Assembly (NCBI GenBank): GCA_018432235.1
Contig: JAHDLO010000019.1
Coordinates: forward strand, 1 to 64,000
DNA length: 64,000 nucleotides
DNA from: Clostridiaceae bacterium
GTDB taxonomy: Bacteria > Bacillota > Clostridia > Peptostreptococcales > Natronincolaceae
Direction of reading: 5' to 3'
Shown: piece by piece, positions 1 through 10,471 of the stretch
Layout of the letters: the number at the start of each line of letters is the position of its first letter
Position numbering within the stretch: position 1 is the first letter of the stretch
Made by a program: the position numbers and the translations under genes
Notes under the pieces: generated by a model
The model's input: the letters and a program-made list of their open reading frames with translations, nothing else
The model's database searches: none
Told to the model about the DNA's origin: nothing

Positions 1-45
1 CATTTTTCTAAATGGATAAAATTATATGCTGGCTTAATATCTATA

Positions 46-66
46 CTGTTCAGTTTTCAAAGACCT
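46..66 (-). promoter_or_regulatory. rRNA operon leader boxA-like antitermination motif
   Basis: Read on the minus strand this stretch is GTCTTTGAAAACTGAACAG, which resembles the boxA-type antitermination sequence found in leaders and spacers of Firmicute rRNA operons. It lies about 40 nt downstream of promoter P2. No rRNA gene body is inside the window, so the operon is inferred to begin off the left edge. Confidence 0.6.
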
Positions 67-108
67 GCTTTGCTTTTAATAACTTCGCCCCTCAGAGGCG
101 ACTTACTT

Positions 109-137
109 ACTATATCATCTTTCAACCACTGTGTCAA
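109..137 (-). promoter_or_regulatory. rRNA operon promoter P2 (proximal)
   Basis: On the minus strand the -35 TTGACA (132-137) and -10 TATAGT (109-114) are separated by exactly 17 nt. The initially transcribed region carries a short hairpin (CGCCTC/GGGGCG). Near-consensus -35 and -10 boxes, a tandem arrangement with P1 and a boxA-like leader are typical of rRNA promoters. The previous gene, sigB, ends at 393 on the same strand. Confidence 0.8.
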
Positions 138-200
138 CTATATTTTTGTTTCCATTTTGTGGCTTATTTATTTGTGTCCGCCTCAAGAGGCAACTTAAAT

Positions 201-229
201 GCTATATCACAATAATTTGATCGTGTCAA
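201..229 (-). promoter_or_regulatory. rRNA operon promoter P1 (distal)
   Basis: On the minus strand the -35 TTGACA (224-229) and -10 TATAGC (201-206) have a 17-nt spacer. The sequence after the -10 (ATTTAAG, then a GCCTC/GAGGC hairpin) is a near copy of that after P2, so the two promoters look like a tandem duplication with a period of about 92 nt. The remaining sequence from 230 to 392 shows no gene; it is the 3' flank of sigB. Confidence 0.8.
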
Positions 230-392
230 TTACTATTTTAGTATTTTATATTTCTCTTCAGCCTTCTACATTGATTATACCTCAACATTACTATTATGTT
301 TGTGTTTTAATACTATTATGCAGACTTTTTCAAGTCGGATTTTTATAGTACCAGTGATCATTTCCTTTGTCAACCACTTTTATAGGTATTTA

Positions 393-1190
393 TTAATCGT
401 AGCTTCTATTTAGCTCTTTTCTGAACTTCTCTATTATTTTCTTTTCCATTCTAGATATGGTCATTTGAGAAACCTGAAGCTCATCGGCCACCTGCATTTG
501 TGTTTTTTGTGTAAAAAATCTATCCTTTAAAACCTTCTTTTCTACTTCGTTAAGCTTTTCTATTGCCTTTTCAAGAAAATCCTTGTTTTCTATGACATCA
601 AAGCTCTTATCTGTCTCACCTATTAAATCCAAAAGTTGAATATCCTTGTCTTCACCATCGTTATCGTAGGTTAAATCCAATGATTTTGGCGTATACACCT
701 GACTTGCCTCCATCGCTTCCATAACTTCTTCCTCCGTACACTCCAGATACTCTGCTATATCCTTTATCATTGGTGTTTTTTGGAGGTTTTGCTGCAATGT
801 AATTTTAGCTGCATTTACCCTTTTAGAAAGCTCTTGTATTCGTCTTGGTACCCGTATGGACCATCCCTTATCCCTGAAATGCTTCTTAATTTCCCCAATT
901 ATGGTTGGTGTAGCAAAGCTGGAAAACTCAAAGCCCTTACCAATATCAAATCTTTCAATCGCGTAAATTAGACCTAAGGATGCCACCTGATATATATCCT
1001 CATAATCAATACCTTTATTGATATATTTTTTAGATAGAATTTCTGCTATATAAAGATACCTGTTAACCAATTCATTTCTTATCTCTATATCTTTATTTAA
1101 TGAATACTCTCGAAAGAGTTCCTTCTCCGATAAGTGCTTTAATCTCTGTAATGAGCTAATTGGGTTGGTAGCCTTTGCTACTTGTTTCAT
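393..1190 (-). CDS. sigB: RNA polymerase sigma factor, SigB/SigF/SigG family
   Basis: This is a 265-residue alternative sigma factor directing RNA polymerase to stress-type promoters. Region 2 is visible at residues 60-110 (the TIIGEIKKHFRDKGW segment is typical), with region 3 and a C-terminal region 4 helix-turn-helix (MQVADELQVSQMTISRMEKK). The VPRRIQEL segment resembles SigB more than SigF or SigG. The start codon overlaps the rsbW stop (TAATG), which implies translational coupling. The rsbV-rsbW-sigB order and an upstream sigma-B-like promoter support a partner-switch stress module with autoregulation. A sporulation sigF operon is the alternative but less likely. The gene sits unusually between gyrA and an rRNA operon. 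Confidence 0.9.
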   Translation of the reverse strand: MKQVAKATNPISSLQRLKHLSEKELFREYSLNKDIEIRNELVNRYLYIAEILSKKYINKGIDYEDIYQVASLGLIYAIERFDIGKGFEFSSFATPTIIGEIKKHFRDKGWSIRVPRRIQELSKRVNAAKITLQQNLQKTPMIKDIAEYLECTEEEVMEAMEASQVYTPKSLDLTYDNDGEDKDIQLLDLIGETDKSFDVIENKDFLEKAIEKLNEVEKKVLKDRFFTQKTQMQVADELQVSQMTISRMEKKIIEKFRKELNRSYD

Positions 1191-1609
1191 TACATATCAT
1201 CCCCCAAGAATTTTGTCATAATTATTGTTGTACCTTTACCTAAATCTGAATTAATATTAACGTCATCCATTAAAGATTTAATAATAAATACCCCTAACCC
1301 TCCTTCATTTAAAAGAGTTAAATCCGGGTTTTTAATACAATTTGTTGCGCAGCCTTTTCCGCTATCGCATACCTTTATCACTAGTTTTTCTTCATCAATT
1401 GAGAATTCAACAAAAAAATTGTCCGTATCATTTTTACCATGAGTTATTGCATTGGTGCATGCTTCTGCAACTGCAACCTTAATGTCTTCAATTTTTTCAA
1501 TATCGAAGCCCATCCTATTGGCAATAGCAGTAACAGTTAATCTGATAACACTAACATACTCAGGCTTATTTGGTATTGATAAACTAATATTATCATTTAT
1601 TCTACTCAT
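1190..1609 (-). CDS. rsbW: Anti-sigma factor / serine kinase RsbW-like
   Basis: This is a 139-residue GHKL-type ATP-binding anti-sigma factor. It is expected to bind and hold SigB and to phosphorylate the RsbV antagonist. The N box (EACTNAITHG, near residue 50), the G1 motif (CDSGKG) and the G2 motif (GGLGVFII) are all visible. The start at 1609 is preferred over an upstream ATG at 1651 because AAAGGAG lies 9 nt before it and because the longer form would overlap rsbV. Its stop overlaps the sigB start by one base. Family knowledge of partner switching supplies the role; SpoIIAB is the alternative name. Confidence 0.88.
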   Translation of the reverse strand: MSRINDNISLSIPNKPEYVSVIRLTVTAIANRMGFDIEKIEDIKVAVAEACTNAITHGKNDTDNFFVEFSIDEEKLVIKVCDSGKGCATNCIKNPDLTLLNEGGLGVFIIKSLMDDVNINSDLGKGTTIIMTKFLGDDM

Positions 1610-1647
1610 TTTTTCCTGCTCCTTTATCTTATACATATTATTTAGAT

Positions 1648-1965
1648 TCACCCCTCGATGACGAATATTTTATCTAAACCAGTGATATTCAATAGCTTCT
1701 TGATGCTAGGCTTGATATTAAATATTATGATGTTTTTATTTTCTTGACGAAGTCTTTTTAGGGCACCGATCAGAACCCCTAAACCAGTACTATCGATATA
1801 CTCCAGCTTTTCTGCATCTATCCTGATGCTTTCTTTCTTTTCCTCAATAATCTTTATAAAAGCCTCCTTTAACTGGCCTGCTGTATAAATATCAACTTCA
1901 CCTGCCAGTTCAATGCGCCATAGATTATCTTCCTCGATAAAGGTTTTTTTGATAGCCAAAGACAT
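1648..1965 (-). CDS. rsbV: Anti-sigma factor antagonist (STAS domain), RsbV-like
   Basis: This 105-residue single STAS-domain protein is expected to release the sigma factor by binding RsbW when unphosphorylated. The conserved phosphorylation loop reads YIDSTGLGVLIG with the target Ser at about residue 59. It is the first gene of the rsbV-rsbW-sigB operon and lies 38 bp before the chosen rsbW start. Its ATG at 1965 follows a GAGGGGG ribosome site. No phosphatase of the RsbP, RsbU or SpoIIE type is seen nearby, so the upstream signal input must come from elsewhere. Confidence 0.9.
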   Translation of the reverse strand: MSLAIKKTFIEEDNLWRIELAGEVDIYTAGQLKEAFIKIIEEKKESIRIDAEKLEYIDSTGLGVLIGALKRLRQENKNIIIFNIKPSIKKLLNITGLDKIFVIEG

Positions 1966-2003
1966 TATAATAACCCCCTCATAAATACTCTGTAAAATAA
2001 TTT

Positions 2004-2028
2004 TTACCCCATGCTTAAGCCTTTAAAC
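2004..2028 (-). promoter_or_regulatory. Sigma-B-type promoter of the rsbV-rsbW-sigB operon
   Basis: On the minus strand GTTTAA (2023-2028), 13 nt, then GGGTAA (2004-2009) closely matches the Bacillus sigma-B consensus GTTTAA-N13/15-GGGTAT. The site is about 40 nt before the rsbV start codon. This supports autoregulation of the operon by its own product. It was found by eye and no start-site data are available. Confidence 0.75.
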
Positions 2029-2137
2029 ATGCTTGTATACTTTTTTTTAGCTACATTGGGCTTTTTTTTAATGTGCATGTATATCATATTATTAATAGTA
2101 ATATTTATCAATAATTAATTTTTTAATCAATAAATTT

Positions 2138-2165
2138 AAAAGAGCAAAGGCATGCCTTTGCTCTT
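2138..2165 (-). terminator. Terminator after gyrA
   Basis: A perfect 28-nt palindrome of AAAGAGCAAAGGCA and its complement starts four bases beyond the gyrA stop. The T-run on the minus strand is short, so its strength is uncertain. It separates gyrA from the sigma-B operon. Confidence 0.7.
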
Positions 2166-2169
2166 TATA

Positions 2170-4608
2170 TTACTCATCTATTTCTTCACTTTGAGGCAGC
2201 AGTGCCACTGATACAATTTTTTGCTCTGTATCAGTTCTCATTAAGGTTACTCCTCTGGTGCTTCTGCCCATTTTAGGAATACCATCTATGCTTAATCTGA
2301 TCACTGTTCCATCATTATTAATCAATAGTATATCCTCCTCTGAGCTTACCATTTTTGCACCCACCAGGCGGCCTGTCTTATCGCTTACATTGTAAGTCTT
2401 TATGCCTTTACCGCCTCTAGTCTGTATTCTATATTCATGTATATCTGTTTTCTTGCCAAAGCCTTTTTCGCTTACCACCATTAAATCCTTATTATCCTCT
2501 GTTATTTCCATAGCTACAACCTCATCATCAGGAGAGAGATTTATGCCCTTAACCCCCATAGCACTTCTACCCATGTCTCTGACATCCTCTTGCTTAAACT
2601 GAATAGACATACCATGAGATGTTATAAATATAATATTTTGATTTTCATCCGTCACCCTAACACTGATTAATTCATCGTCTTCCCGTAAGCTTATGGCAAT
2701 TAAACCAGATTTTCTGGTGTTTTCAAATTGCTGCAGCTCTGTCTTTTTAATAATACCTCTTTTGGTGGCCATTACAAGGTATTGCTGCTTGCATTCCTTA
2801 CTCATAGGTATTATGGCATTTATTTTTTCATTTGGCAGCAGCTGCAATAGGTTCACTATAGCAGTGCCCTTTGCCTGTCTCTTTGCCTCTGGAATTTCAT
2901 AGGCATTGAGCTTATATACTCTACCCTTATTAGTAAAGAACAGCAGGTAATCATGACTAGAAGTAATCAGCAGCTTCTCTACGAAGTCCTCTTCTCTTGT
3001 GGTCACCCCTGATACCCCTTTACCGCCTCTTTTTTGTGTTTTATAGGTATCAGCAGGCAGCCTTTTTACATAGCCTAAATGTGTTAAGGTAATAACGACA
3101 TCCTCTTCATCAATCAGATCCGCTATATCTATTTCATCATAATCTGCCACAATCTCTGTTCTTCTTTGATCACCAAAGCGTTCTTTTATTTCTGTTATCT
3201 CTTCTTTGATAATGTTAAGAACCAGAGTCTCACTAGCCAAAATCTCCTTTAATTGTCTGATTAAATTAAGGGTTTCCTCTAGCTCTGCCTCTATTTTATC
3301 TCTTTCCAGACCTGTAAGCCTTTGTAGTCGCATATCTAATATTGCCTGTGCTTGTCTTTCAGACAGCTGGAAGGTGCTAATTAACCCCGCCTTTGCAATA
3401 TGGACATTTTCAGAGCCTCTTATCAATGCAATTACCTGATCTATATGGTCTAGCGCAATTTTTAATCCTTCTAAAATGTGGGCCTTATCCTCTGCCTTCT
3501 CCAGGTCAAATTTTGTTCTTCTTACGATGATTTCTTTTTGATGATTTAGGTAGTAGCTAATAATCTCCCTCAGGTTCAGTATCCTTGGCTGACCGTCAAC
3601 TAAGGCCAGCATGATAATACTGAAGGTATCCTCCATTTGAGAGTGCTTATATAGCTTATTCAAAATGACATTGGCATTGGAATCTCTTTTTAGCTCGATA
3701 ACAATACGCATGCCGTTTCTATCGCTCTCATCTCTTAAATCTGATATTCCTTCTATTTTTTTATCTCTTACCAGCTCAGCTATTTTTTCAATCAACTTTG
3801 CCTTGTTCACTTGATAAGGAATTTCTGTCACAATTATCTGCTGTCTTCCCTTACCCATTTCTTCAATTTTAGCAACAGCCCTAACCTTTACCTTTCCTCT
3901 ACCGGTTTCATAGGCACTTCTTATGCCTTCTCTGCCCATAATAGTTGCGCCGGTTGGAAAATCAGGTCCTTTAATATACTTTGATAGCTCTGCCACATCA
4001 ATATCCGGATTATCTATCATCCCTATAACCCCATCGATAACCTCATTTAAGTTATGAGGAGGAATAGATGTCGCCATACCAACGGCTATACCGTTTGATC
4101 CATTTACCAATAGGTTTGGGAATCTACTTGGTAATACAGACGGTTCCTTCAGGGTATCGTCAAAGTTTGGATTATAATCTACCGTTTCCTTGTTAATATC
4201 CCTTATCATTTCCATCGAGATTTTAGCAAATCTTGCCTCGGTATAACGCATTGCTGCGGCGCCATCGCCATCTACAGAGCCAAAGTTACCATGCCCATCC
4301 ACCAATAGATATCGGGTTGAAAAATCCTGTGCCATTCTAACCATCGCATCATATACTGCCGAGTCACCATGGGGATGATATTTACCCAGTACGTCACCAA
4401 CGATACGAGCAGATTTTCTATGGGGTTTATCAGGAGTTAAGCCCAGCTCGCTCATAGCATAAAGTATTCTTCTATGCACCGGCTTTAAACCATCTCTAAC
4501 GTCAGGCAAAGCACGTCCTACTATAACGCTCATAGCATACTCTATATAGGATTTTTTCATCTCATCTTCAATACCTATAGGGATAATTTTATCATTTTCT
4601 TCTATCAC
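2170..4608 (-). CDS. gyrA: DNA gyrase subunit A
   Basis: This 812-residue protein is the DNA-cleaving and re-joining subunit of type IIA topoisomerase gyrase, acting with GyrB to add negative supercoils. The catalytic Tyr122 is seen in [13 protein letters not shown]. The quinolone-determining stretch [10 protein letters not shown] has Ser83 and Asp87, the usual sensitive residues. A GyrA-box-like QKRGGKG lies near residue 530, followed by beta-pinwheel repeats, which separates it from ParC. The start is GTG at 4608 with AGGGGG upstream. It follows gyrB by 18 bp and is almost certainly co-transcribed. Confidence 0.97.
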   Translation of the reverse strand: MIEENDKIIPIGIEDEMKKSYIEYAMSVIVGRALPDVRDGLKPVHRRILYAMSELGLTPDKPHRKSARIVGDVLGKYHPHGDSAVYDAMVRMAQDFSTRYLLVDGHGNFGSVDGDGAAAMRYTEARFAKISMEMIRDINKETVDYNPNFDDTLKEPSVLPSRFPNLLVNGSNGIAVGMATSIPPHNLNEVIDGVIGMIDNPDIDVAELSKYIKGPDFPTGATIMGREGIRSAYETGRGKVKVRAVAKIEEMGKGRQQIIVTEIPYQVNKAKLIEKIAELVRDKKIEGISDLRDESDRNGMRIVIELKRDSNANVILNKLYKHSQMEDTFSIIMLALVDGQPRILNLREIISYYLNHQKEIIVRRTKFDLEKAEDKAHILEGLKIALDHIDQVIALIRGSENVHIAKAGLISTFQLSERQAQAILDMRLQRLTGLERDKIEAELEETLNLIRQLKEILASETLVLNIIKEEITEIKERFGDQRRTEIVADYDEIDIADLIDEEDVVITLTHLGYVKRLPADTYKTQKRGGKGVSGVTTREEDFVEKLLITSSHDYLLFFTNKGRVYKLNAYEIPEAKRQAKGTAIVNLLQLLPNEKINAIIPMSKECKQQYLVMATKRGIIKKTELQQFENTRKSGLIAISLREDDELISVRVTDENQNIIFITSHGMSIQFKQEDVRDMGRSAMGVKGINLSPDDEVVAMEITEDNKDLMVVSEKGFGKKTDIHEYRIQTRGGKGIKTYNVSDKTGRLVGAKMVSSEEDILLINNDGTVIRLSIDGIPKMGRSTRGVTLMRTDTEQKIVSVALLPQSEEIDE

Positions 4609-4626
4609 TTTTTTATACCCCCTGCC

Positions 4627-6540
<1,914 letters not shown>

Positions 6541-6611
6541 TTAATAACCTCCAATCTTATTATAGTAATAAGATATATTACATAAATAAACTGCTAAAGC
6601 GAGATACTATT

Positions 6612-6776
6612 CTAGAGCCTCGTCGCAATTAAATCCTTAATAATCACTGGTTAGGTTTCCATATAGCTTAGTTGTTGTCGGTCGTAATATTAGCCGATAT
6701 TACTTCCTCCGACACCTTGCTTTATGAAAAATTCCCTCAGTGCTTAACCTAAGCTTTAACTGTGACAAGTCACTAG
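6612..6776. repeat. Palindromic CTAG-ended repeat, family 1, copy A
   Basis: This 165-bp element begins CTAGAGCCTCGTCGC and ends GACAAGTCACTAG, so the two ends form an imperfect terminal inverted repeat of about 22 bp. The core contains CCATATAGC, a GTCGG motif, AATATT, CCGATAT and TTATGAAA in the same order as copies at 34744-34905 and 58766-58911. It fills most of the 265-bp remB-gyrB gap. No coding potential is seen. It may be a MITE-like non-autonomous element or a structured RNA. Confidence 0.75.
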
Positions 6777-6805
6777 CACAAGTATTCTTTGTCTAGCAGA
6801 TATAA

Positions 6806-7102
6806 TCAATACTTCTCTATATCCTCCATAAATCCTGCTCTTTTTTGCAGGGTTAAGGCTGAAATAGGAGAATAATAGATAGTGCTTTTTCTTTTGCTAT
6901 TCTCTTTTTTTTCTTTATTATTTGCTTTGACAATTATAAAGGCCCTTGGTTCTTCACTGCTGATCATCTTTGTATTTCCATCATTCTCATAGGACTTAAT
7001 GAATTCCTTACTTATTTTTGATTTTTGTATGGTTTGCATATCAAATATCCCAACAATGTCCTTGGTATGTACTACAACCTCGCCGCCCAAATGAAGAAAC
7101 AC
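6806..7102 (-). CDS. remB: DUF370 / extracellular matrix regulator RemB
   Basis: This 98-residue protein matches the RemB (YaaB) family, which always sits between recF and gyrB in Bacillus-type origins. The N-terminal MFLHLGGEVVVHTKDIVGIFD segment is characteristic. The C-terminal part (STIYYSPISALTLQKRAG) is also typical. The related RemA is a DNA-binding regulator of biofilm matrix genes in Bacillus; the exact role of RemB is less certain. The start is GTG at 7102 with GAGGTG upstream. The middle is Lys/Asn-rich and probably flexible. Confidence 0.9.
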   Translation of the reverse strand: MFLHLGGEVVVHTKDIVGIFDMQTIQKSKISKEFIKSYENDGNTKMISSEEPRAFIIVKANNKEKKENSKRKSTIYYSPISALTLQKRAGFMEDIEKY

Positions 7103-7190
7103 TGCTAATCACCTCATTCATTTACTCCATTCCTTTATTATAACCTTATTTTAACATGAATAAAAGCTTATGCCTTCTATTTTTTAAAAA

Positions 7191-8297
7191 TTAGTCAGAT
7201 ATGCTTATCTCACCATTGGATACGTAAAATATCTGCTTCTCCTTTATGTGCTGAAGGGGTAAATGATCTATCATGGTTGTCGTAATAAAGGTTTGAATAT
7301 TTTTTAGATTGGTTAATATATAGCTTTGTCTTTTGATATCTAATTCACTCATCACATCATCCAGCAGCAAAACCGGATATTCTCCGATTTCACTTTTAAT
7401 CAGCTCCAGCTCTGCCAGCTTCAAAGATAAAACCGTAGTTCTTTGCTGCCCTTGCGATCCGAAGTTTTTTACATCCAGCTGATTTATCTTAAATGCAATA
7501 TCGTCTCTATGGGGTCCAACCAGAGTAAGTCCACGTCTTAGCTCATTGCTTAAGGAGGACTTTAGCTTCAACATCAACTTTTCCTTTATGTTGACCAGTT
7601 CATCACCATCTTTTATATTGATGCCTGATAAATATTGTATTTCCAAATTTTCCTTTTCATCTGTTAGTTTTCTGTGCACCAGCTTCGCTAATATCCCCAT
7701 CCGTTTAATAAATTTTTTCCTATAGAATATGATATTGGCACCCGCCTCCACCAACTGCTGATCCCATATATCTAGGTCTATGGCTTTGCCCCTACTGTCC
7801 TTTAACAGCTTGTTTCTTTGCTTTAGTATTCTGTTATATTGATTTAAGGTGTAATAATATCTTGGGTAAATTTGAGATATATCTATGTCAATAAATCTTC
7901 TTCTCTCGCTGGGACCCTCCTTAACTATCTTCAAATCCTCAGGAGAAAACAAGACGATATTTAAATTTCCAAGGAGCTCACCAATTTTTCCTATGGACAT
8001 TTCATTCAGCCTTATGCTCTTTTTTTGCTCTGTATCAATTCTTACTTCAATACTGACATCCCCAATTGCTTTATTTACCTTAACTTTGGTGTAGGACTGC
8101 CTTTTAGACATATTTATAAGCTCCAGGTCCTTGTTTGTCCTGAAGGATTTCCCTATGGCACATAAAAAGATAGCCTCTATAACATTAGTCTTTCCCTGAG
8201 CATTTTCGCCAACAAAGATATTTAGCTTAGGATTAACATCAAGCAGAAGCGCTTCATAATTTCTGTAATTAATTAACCTTAACTCCTTAACGAACAT
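7191..8297 (-). CDS. recF: DNA replication and repair protein RecF
   Basis: This 368-residue SMC-like ATPase helps load RecA on gapped DNA together with RecO and RecR. The Walker A is [14 protein letters not shown] near residue 35. The signature motif region (GSQGQQRTT) and the Walker B-like [11 protein letters not shown] are near the C-terminus. It forms a compact group with yaaA, 23 bp downstream of it. The ATG at 8297 follows GGGGG. The partner gene recR is also in this window at 31102. Confidence 0.96.
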   Translation of the reverse strand: MFVKELRLINYRNYEALLLDVNPKLNIFVGENAQGKTNVIEAIFLCAIGKSFRTNKDLELINMSKRQSYTKVKVNKAIGDVSIEVRIDTEQKKSIRLNEMSIGKIGELLGNLNIVLFSPEDLKIVKEGPSERRRFIDIDISQIYPRYYYTLNQYNRILKQRNKLLKDSRGKAIDLDIWDQQLVEAGANIIFYRKKFIKRMGILAKLVHRKLTDEKENLEIQYLSGINIKDGDELVNIKEKLMLKLKSSLSNELRRGLTLVGPHRDDIAFKINQLDVKNFGSQGQQRTTVLSLKLAELELIKSEIGEYPVLLLDDVMSELDIKRQSYILTNLKNIQTFITTTMIDHLPLQHIKEKQIFYVSNGEISISD

Positions 8298-8320
8298 TAA
8301 TTAATCCCCCAAAAAACTTA

Positions 8321-8533
8321 TTATAAAAGCTCAATTACAATATCCTCTACTTCAACGATATCCCCTTTTCTTATTTTCTTGCCCCTCTCTGTAGCTATGC
8401 TGCCATTAACCCTTACATCTCCGTTTAATATCATTAGCTTAGCCTGTCCCCCACTGTCTATTGCACCGCTGAATTTCAGAAGCTGATCCAGCTTTATATA
8501 GTCACCATCGATTTCAACCTGTATTTTTTCCAT
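8321..8533 (-). CDS. yaaA: S4 RNA-binding domain protein YaaA-like
   Basis: This small (70-residue) S4-domain protein is conserved between dnaN and recF in Firmicutes. The S4 pattern is visible as IKLDQLLKFSGAIDSGGQAKLMILNGDVRVNG. In Bacillus YaaA has been linked to late 50S ribosome assembly. The ATG at 8533 was chosen over an in-frame GTG three codons upstream, because GAGGTG lies 6 nt before the ATG and contains that GTG. It is probably co-transcribed with recF. Confidence 0.88.
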   Translation of the reverse strand: MEKIQVEIDGDYIKLDQLLKFSGAIDSGGQAKLMILNGDVRVNGSIATERGKKIRKGDIVEVEDIVIELL

Positions 8534-8584
8534 TCTCAACACCTCTTCAATAGATTAGTAATATACCTTTTACCTTTAGAAGAC

Positions 8585-8772
8585 AGCTGAGGAAATTGCA
8601 TATTACCCAGAATATCTAAATAGGCTTAGCTTATACAAAGTTACATGCTTACTGCTTAGTGTCCTATTGGCTAATTCGATGAATTTATATGTAATCAGAC
8701 CTAAACTATGTCTAAACATTTTTAAATTTCTATAAACCCATGACTCAGCTTTATTATGCAATTTCCTCAGCT
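8585..8772. repeat. 188-bp element with perfect 18-bp terminal inverted repeats
   Basis: AGCTGAGGAAATTGCATA at 8585-8602 is repeated exactly in inverted orientation at 8755-8772. The interior is AT-rich, with no ORF and no convincing extra pairing. It occupies much of the 600-bp yaaA-dnaN gap. The structure suggests a MITE-like element or a long-range stem. No flanking target duplication could be recognised. Confidence 0.65.
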
Positions 8773-8822
8773 ATATAAGATAATAACATAAATAAAATAA
8801 AAGGGGATATACAAATTTATAC

Positions 8823-8868
8823 TTATCCACATTTATCTTATCGATACTATTGTTCTTACTTATCCACA
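8823..8868 (+). promoter_or_regulatory. Two DnaA boxes downstream of dnaN
   Basis: Two perfect TTATCCACA boxes lie at 8823-8831 and 8860-8868, in the same orientation and 37 bp apart, in an AT-rich stretch. They are separate from the oriC clusters that flank dnaA. They could titrate DnaA or form part of an extended origin. Confidence 0.75.
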
Positions 8869-8949
8869 ATTTATGTCCCAAAGTGTAAAAATCCCTCTAA
8901 TACCAAAATAGAGACCTATTGGCGCTCTTTATTTTAAGCCTTGATTGTA

Positions 8950-9106
8950 GAACAAAAGTGGCTTCGCCACGTTTGTTTTCCAGAGAACCCATGCGTTCTC
9001 TAGGACGCTTCGCTGTACTCTCCTTTTTTTAATAAGGGGTGATGCCCCCCTTAACAACCCCCCATATCATAGGGAAATAAAAGAACTTTCCTATGATAAA
9101 ATAAAA
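8950..9106 (-). repeat. Multi-hairpin terminator-linked repeat, family 2, copy C1
   Basis: Read on the minus strand, this copy is about 90% identical to the one at 32634-32788 over roughly 155 bp. It starts in the U-tract of the dnaN terminator. It holds hairpins of type ATCATAGG/CCCTATGAT, AGAGAAC/GTTCTCT and GTGGC/GCCAC. No protein is encoded. The stretch between 8869 and 8949 shows nothing further. Confidence 0.8.
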
Positions 9107-9125
9107 GTCCAGCTTTAGGCTGGAC
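9095..9125 (-). terminator. dnaN terminator
   Basis: On the minus strand GTCCAGCC, a TAAA loop, then GCTGGAC is followed by TTTTATTTTAT. It lies just after the dnaN stop codon and is the point where repeat C1 begins. Confidence 0.85.
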
Positions 9126-9135
9126 GGATTTATGC

Positions 9136-10242
9136 TTAATTGGATGCTACTCTTACTGGAAGTACCAGGTACACATAATTATCATTACTTACAGGCTTTA
9201 ATATACCTGGACTTATATTTGTTGTAAAATCAAGATAAACCTCTTCATCATCTATTACCTTCAAGGCATCGATGAAATACTTAGAGTTAAATGCAATTTC
9301 TAAGTCTGCTCCCTCCAGAGTTATAGGTATCTCCTCGTGGACCTTTCCTAGCTCTGAATTAGAGGTAATGGTCATAATCTCATCCTTCACTATAAACTTA
9401 ACGAGGTTGTTTTTCCCCTCCTTAGCCAATAGTGACGCCCGCTCAATACTGTTAAGAAGATTTCTTGTGCTGATTTTTACTCTGGATTTATGCTCCTTAG
9501 GCAATATCTGCTTATAGTTTATAAATTCGCCCTCAAGCAATCTTGATATCAATCTGGTATTTCCTATAGTAAATAAGGTGTGATTTTCTGTAATTATAAT
9601 ATGTATAGGCTCCTCCTCATCAAGGTTCATTATCCTGCTCACCTCATTTAAGGTTTTAGCAGGAATGACTACCTTATAATTATATGAGGCTTCAATTCTT
9701 CCTTTTCTAAGAGCTAATCTATAACCATCCAGTGCCACCATATTTAAAATATCCTTCTCTATTTCCATTAAGACACCGGTTAATATCGGTCTTGACTCAT
9801 CCTGAGAGGTTGAAAATACGGTTTGCTTAATCATATTACGGAAGAGCTCCTGAGGAATTTGATAGGCCTCTTCTTCTTCTATAACCGGAAGCTCTGGAAA
9901 GTCTGTTGCACTTAAACTTAGTATATTAAATTCACTGTTCTCACATTGTATTTTTAATTGATTATTATCCAGTAGCGAAAATTCTACATCAGCATCTGGA
10001 AGCTTTCTTATAATTTCACCCAACAACCTGGCGTCAACAACAACGGAACCCTCTTCTATAACATCAGCCTCGACTATGTTTTCTATTCCAATTTCTAGAT
10101 CCGTTCCTACTAACCTAAGCTTATTTGAAGAAGCTTCTAAAAAGATACCTTTTAATATAGGTAAGGTGGTTTTAGTGGATACGGATTTTTGAACGATGGC
10201 AATACTATGCATCAATAATTTTTGAGGACAAATAAATCGCAT
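9136..10242 (-). CDS. dnaN: DNA polymerase III subunit beta (sliding clamp)
   Basis: This 368-residue clamp is a dimeric ring that tethers the replicative polymerase to DNA. The three-domain beta-clamp pattern is seen, with typical VVDARLLGEIIRKLPD, SRPILTGVLM and a C-terminal VLPVRV segment. Length matches the family. The ribosome site AGGAGG overlaps a DnaA box (10243-10251) directly before the ATG. The gene is 229 bp downstream of dnaA, and that gap holds the predicted origin unwinding element. Confidence 0.97.
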   Translation of the reverse strand: MRFICPQKLLMHSIAIVQKSVSTKTTLPILKGIFLEASSNKLRLVGTDLEIGIENIVEADVIEEGSVVVDARLLGEIIRKLPDADVEFSLLDNNQLKIQCENSEFNILSLSATDFPELPVIEEEEAYQIPQELFRNMIKQTVFSTSQDESRPILTGVLMEIEKDILNMVALDGYRLALRKGRIEASYNYKVVIPAKTLNEVSRIMNLDEEEPIHIIITENHTLFTIGNTRLISRLLEGEFINYKQILPKEHKSRVKISTRNLLNSIERASLLAKEGKNNLVKFIVKDEIMTITSNSELGKVHEEIPITLEGADLEIAFNSKYFIDALKVIDDEEVYLDFTTNISPGILKPVSNDNYVYLVLPVRVASN

Positions 10243-10382
10243 TGTGGATAACCTCCTCTATCAGTAGATATAGAAATAAATAAATAATTTTAGTAGTAAT
10301 AGTAATAGGGACTGTTAATTTGTGTATAACTCCTATATAAATGTGTAAAGAATAGCTCCAGGAAAATATATACTGTGTATAA
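10243..10382. other. oriC part 2: DnaA boxes and DnaA-trio unwinding element
   Basis: The plus strand at 10291-10308 reads TAGTAGTAATAGTAATAG. Read 3' to 5' from the DnaA-box side this is GAT-AAT-GAT-AAT-GAT-GAT, the DnaA-trio pattern described for the Bacillus subtilis unwinding region. A GGGACTG segment (10308-10314) and a DnaA box TGTGTATAA (10321-10329) follow in the expected order. A further TGTGTATAA is at 10374-10382 and a perfect TGTGGATAA at 10243-10251. This is probably where the duplex first opens. Confidence 0.75.
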
Positions 10383-10471
10383 CTAATAGAAATTTAATGT
10401 AAAACTTTCACTAAAGCTGTATGAAATTTTCTATCAACATTATATTCACAAGTTAATGTTAATGCTTTTCT

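Noticed and set aside
12-215. 67-residue plus-strand ORF at the left edge
   Set aside because: It overlaps the two minus-strand rRNA promoters and the boxA-like leader, has no ribosome site and no recognisable protein features.
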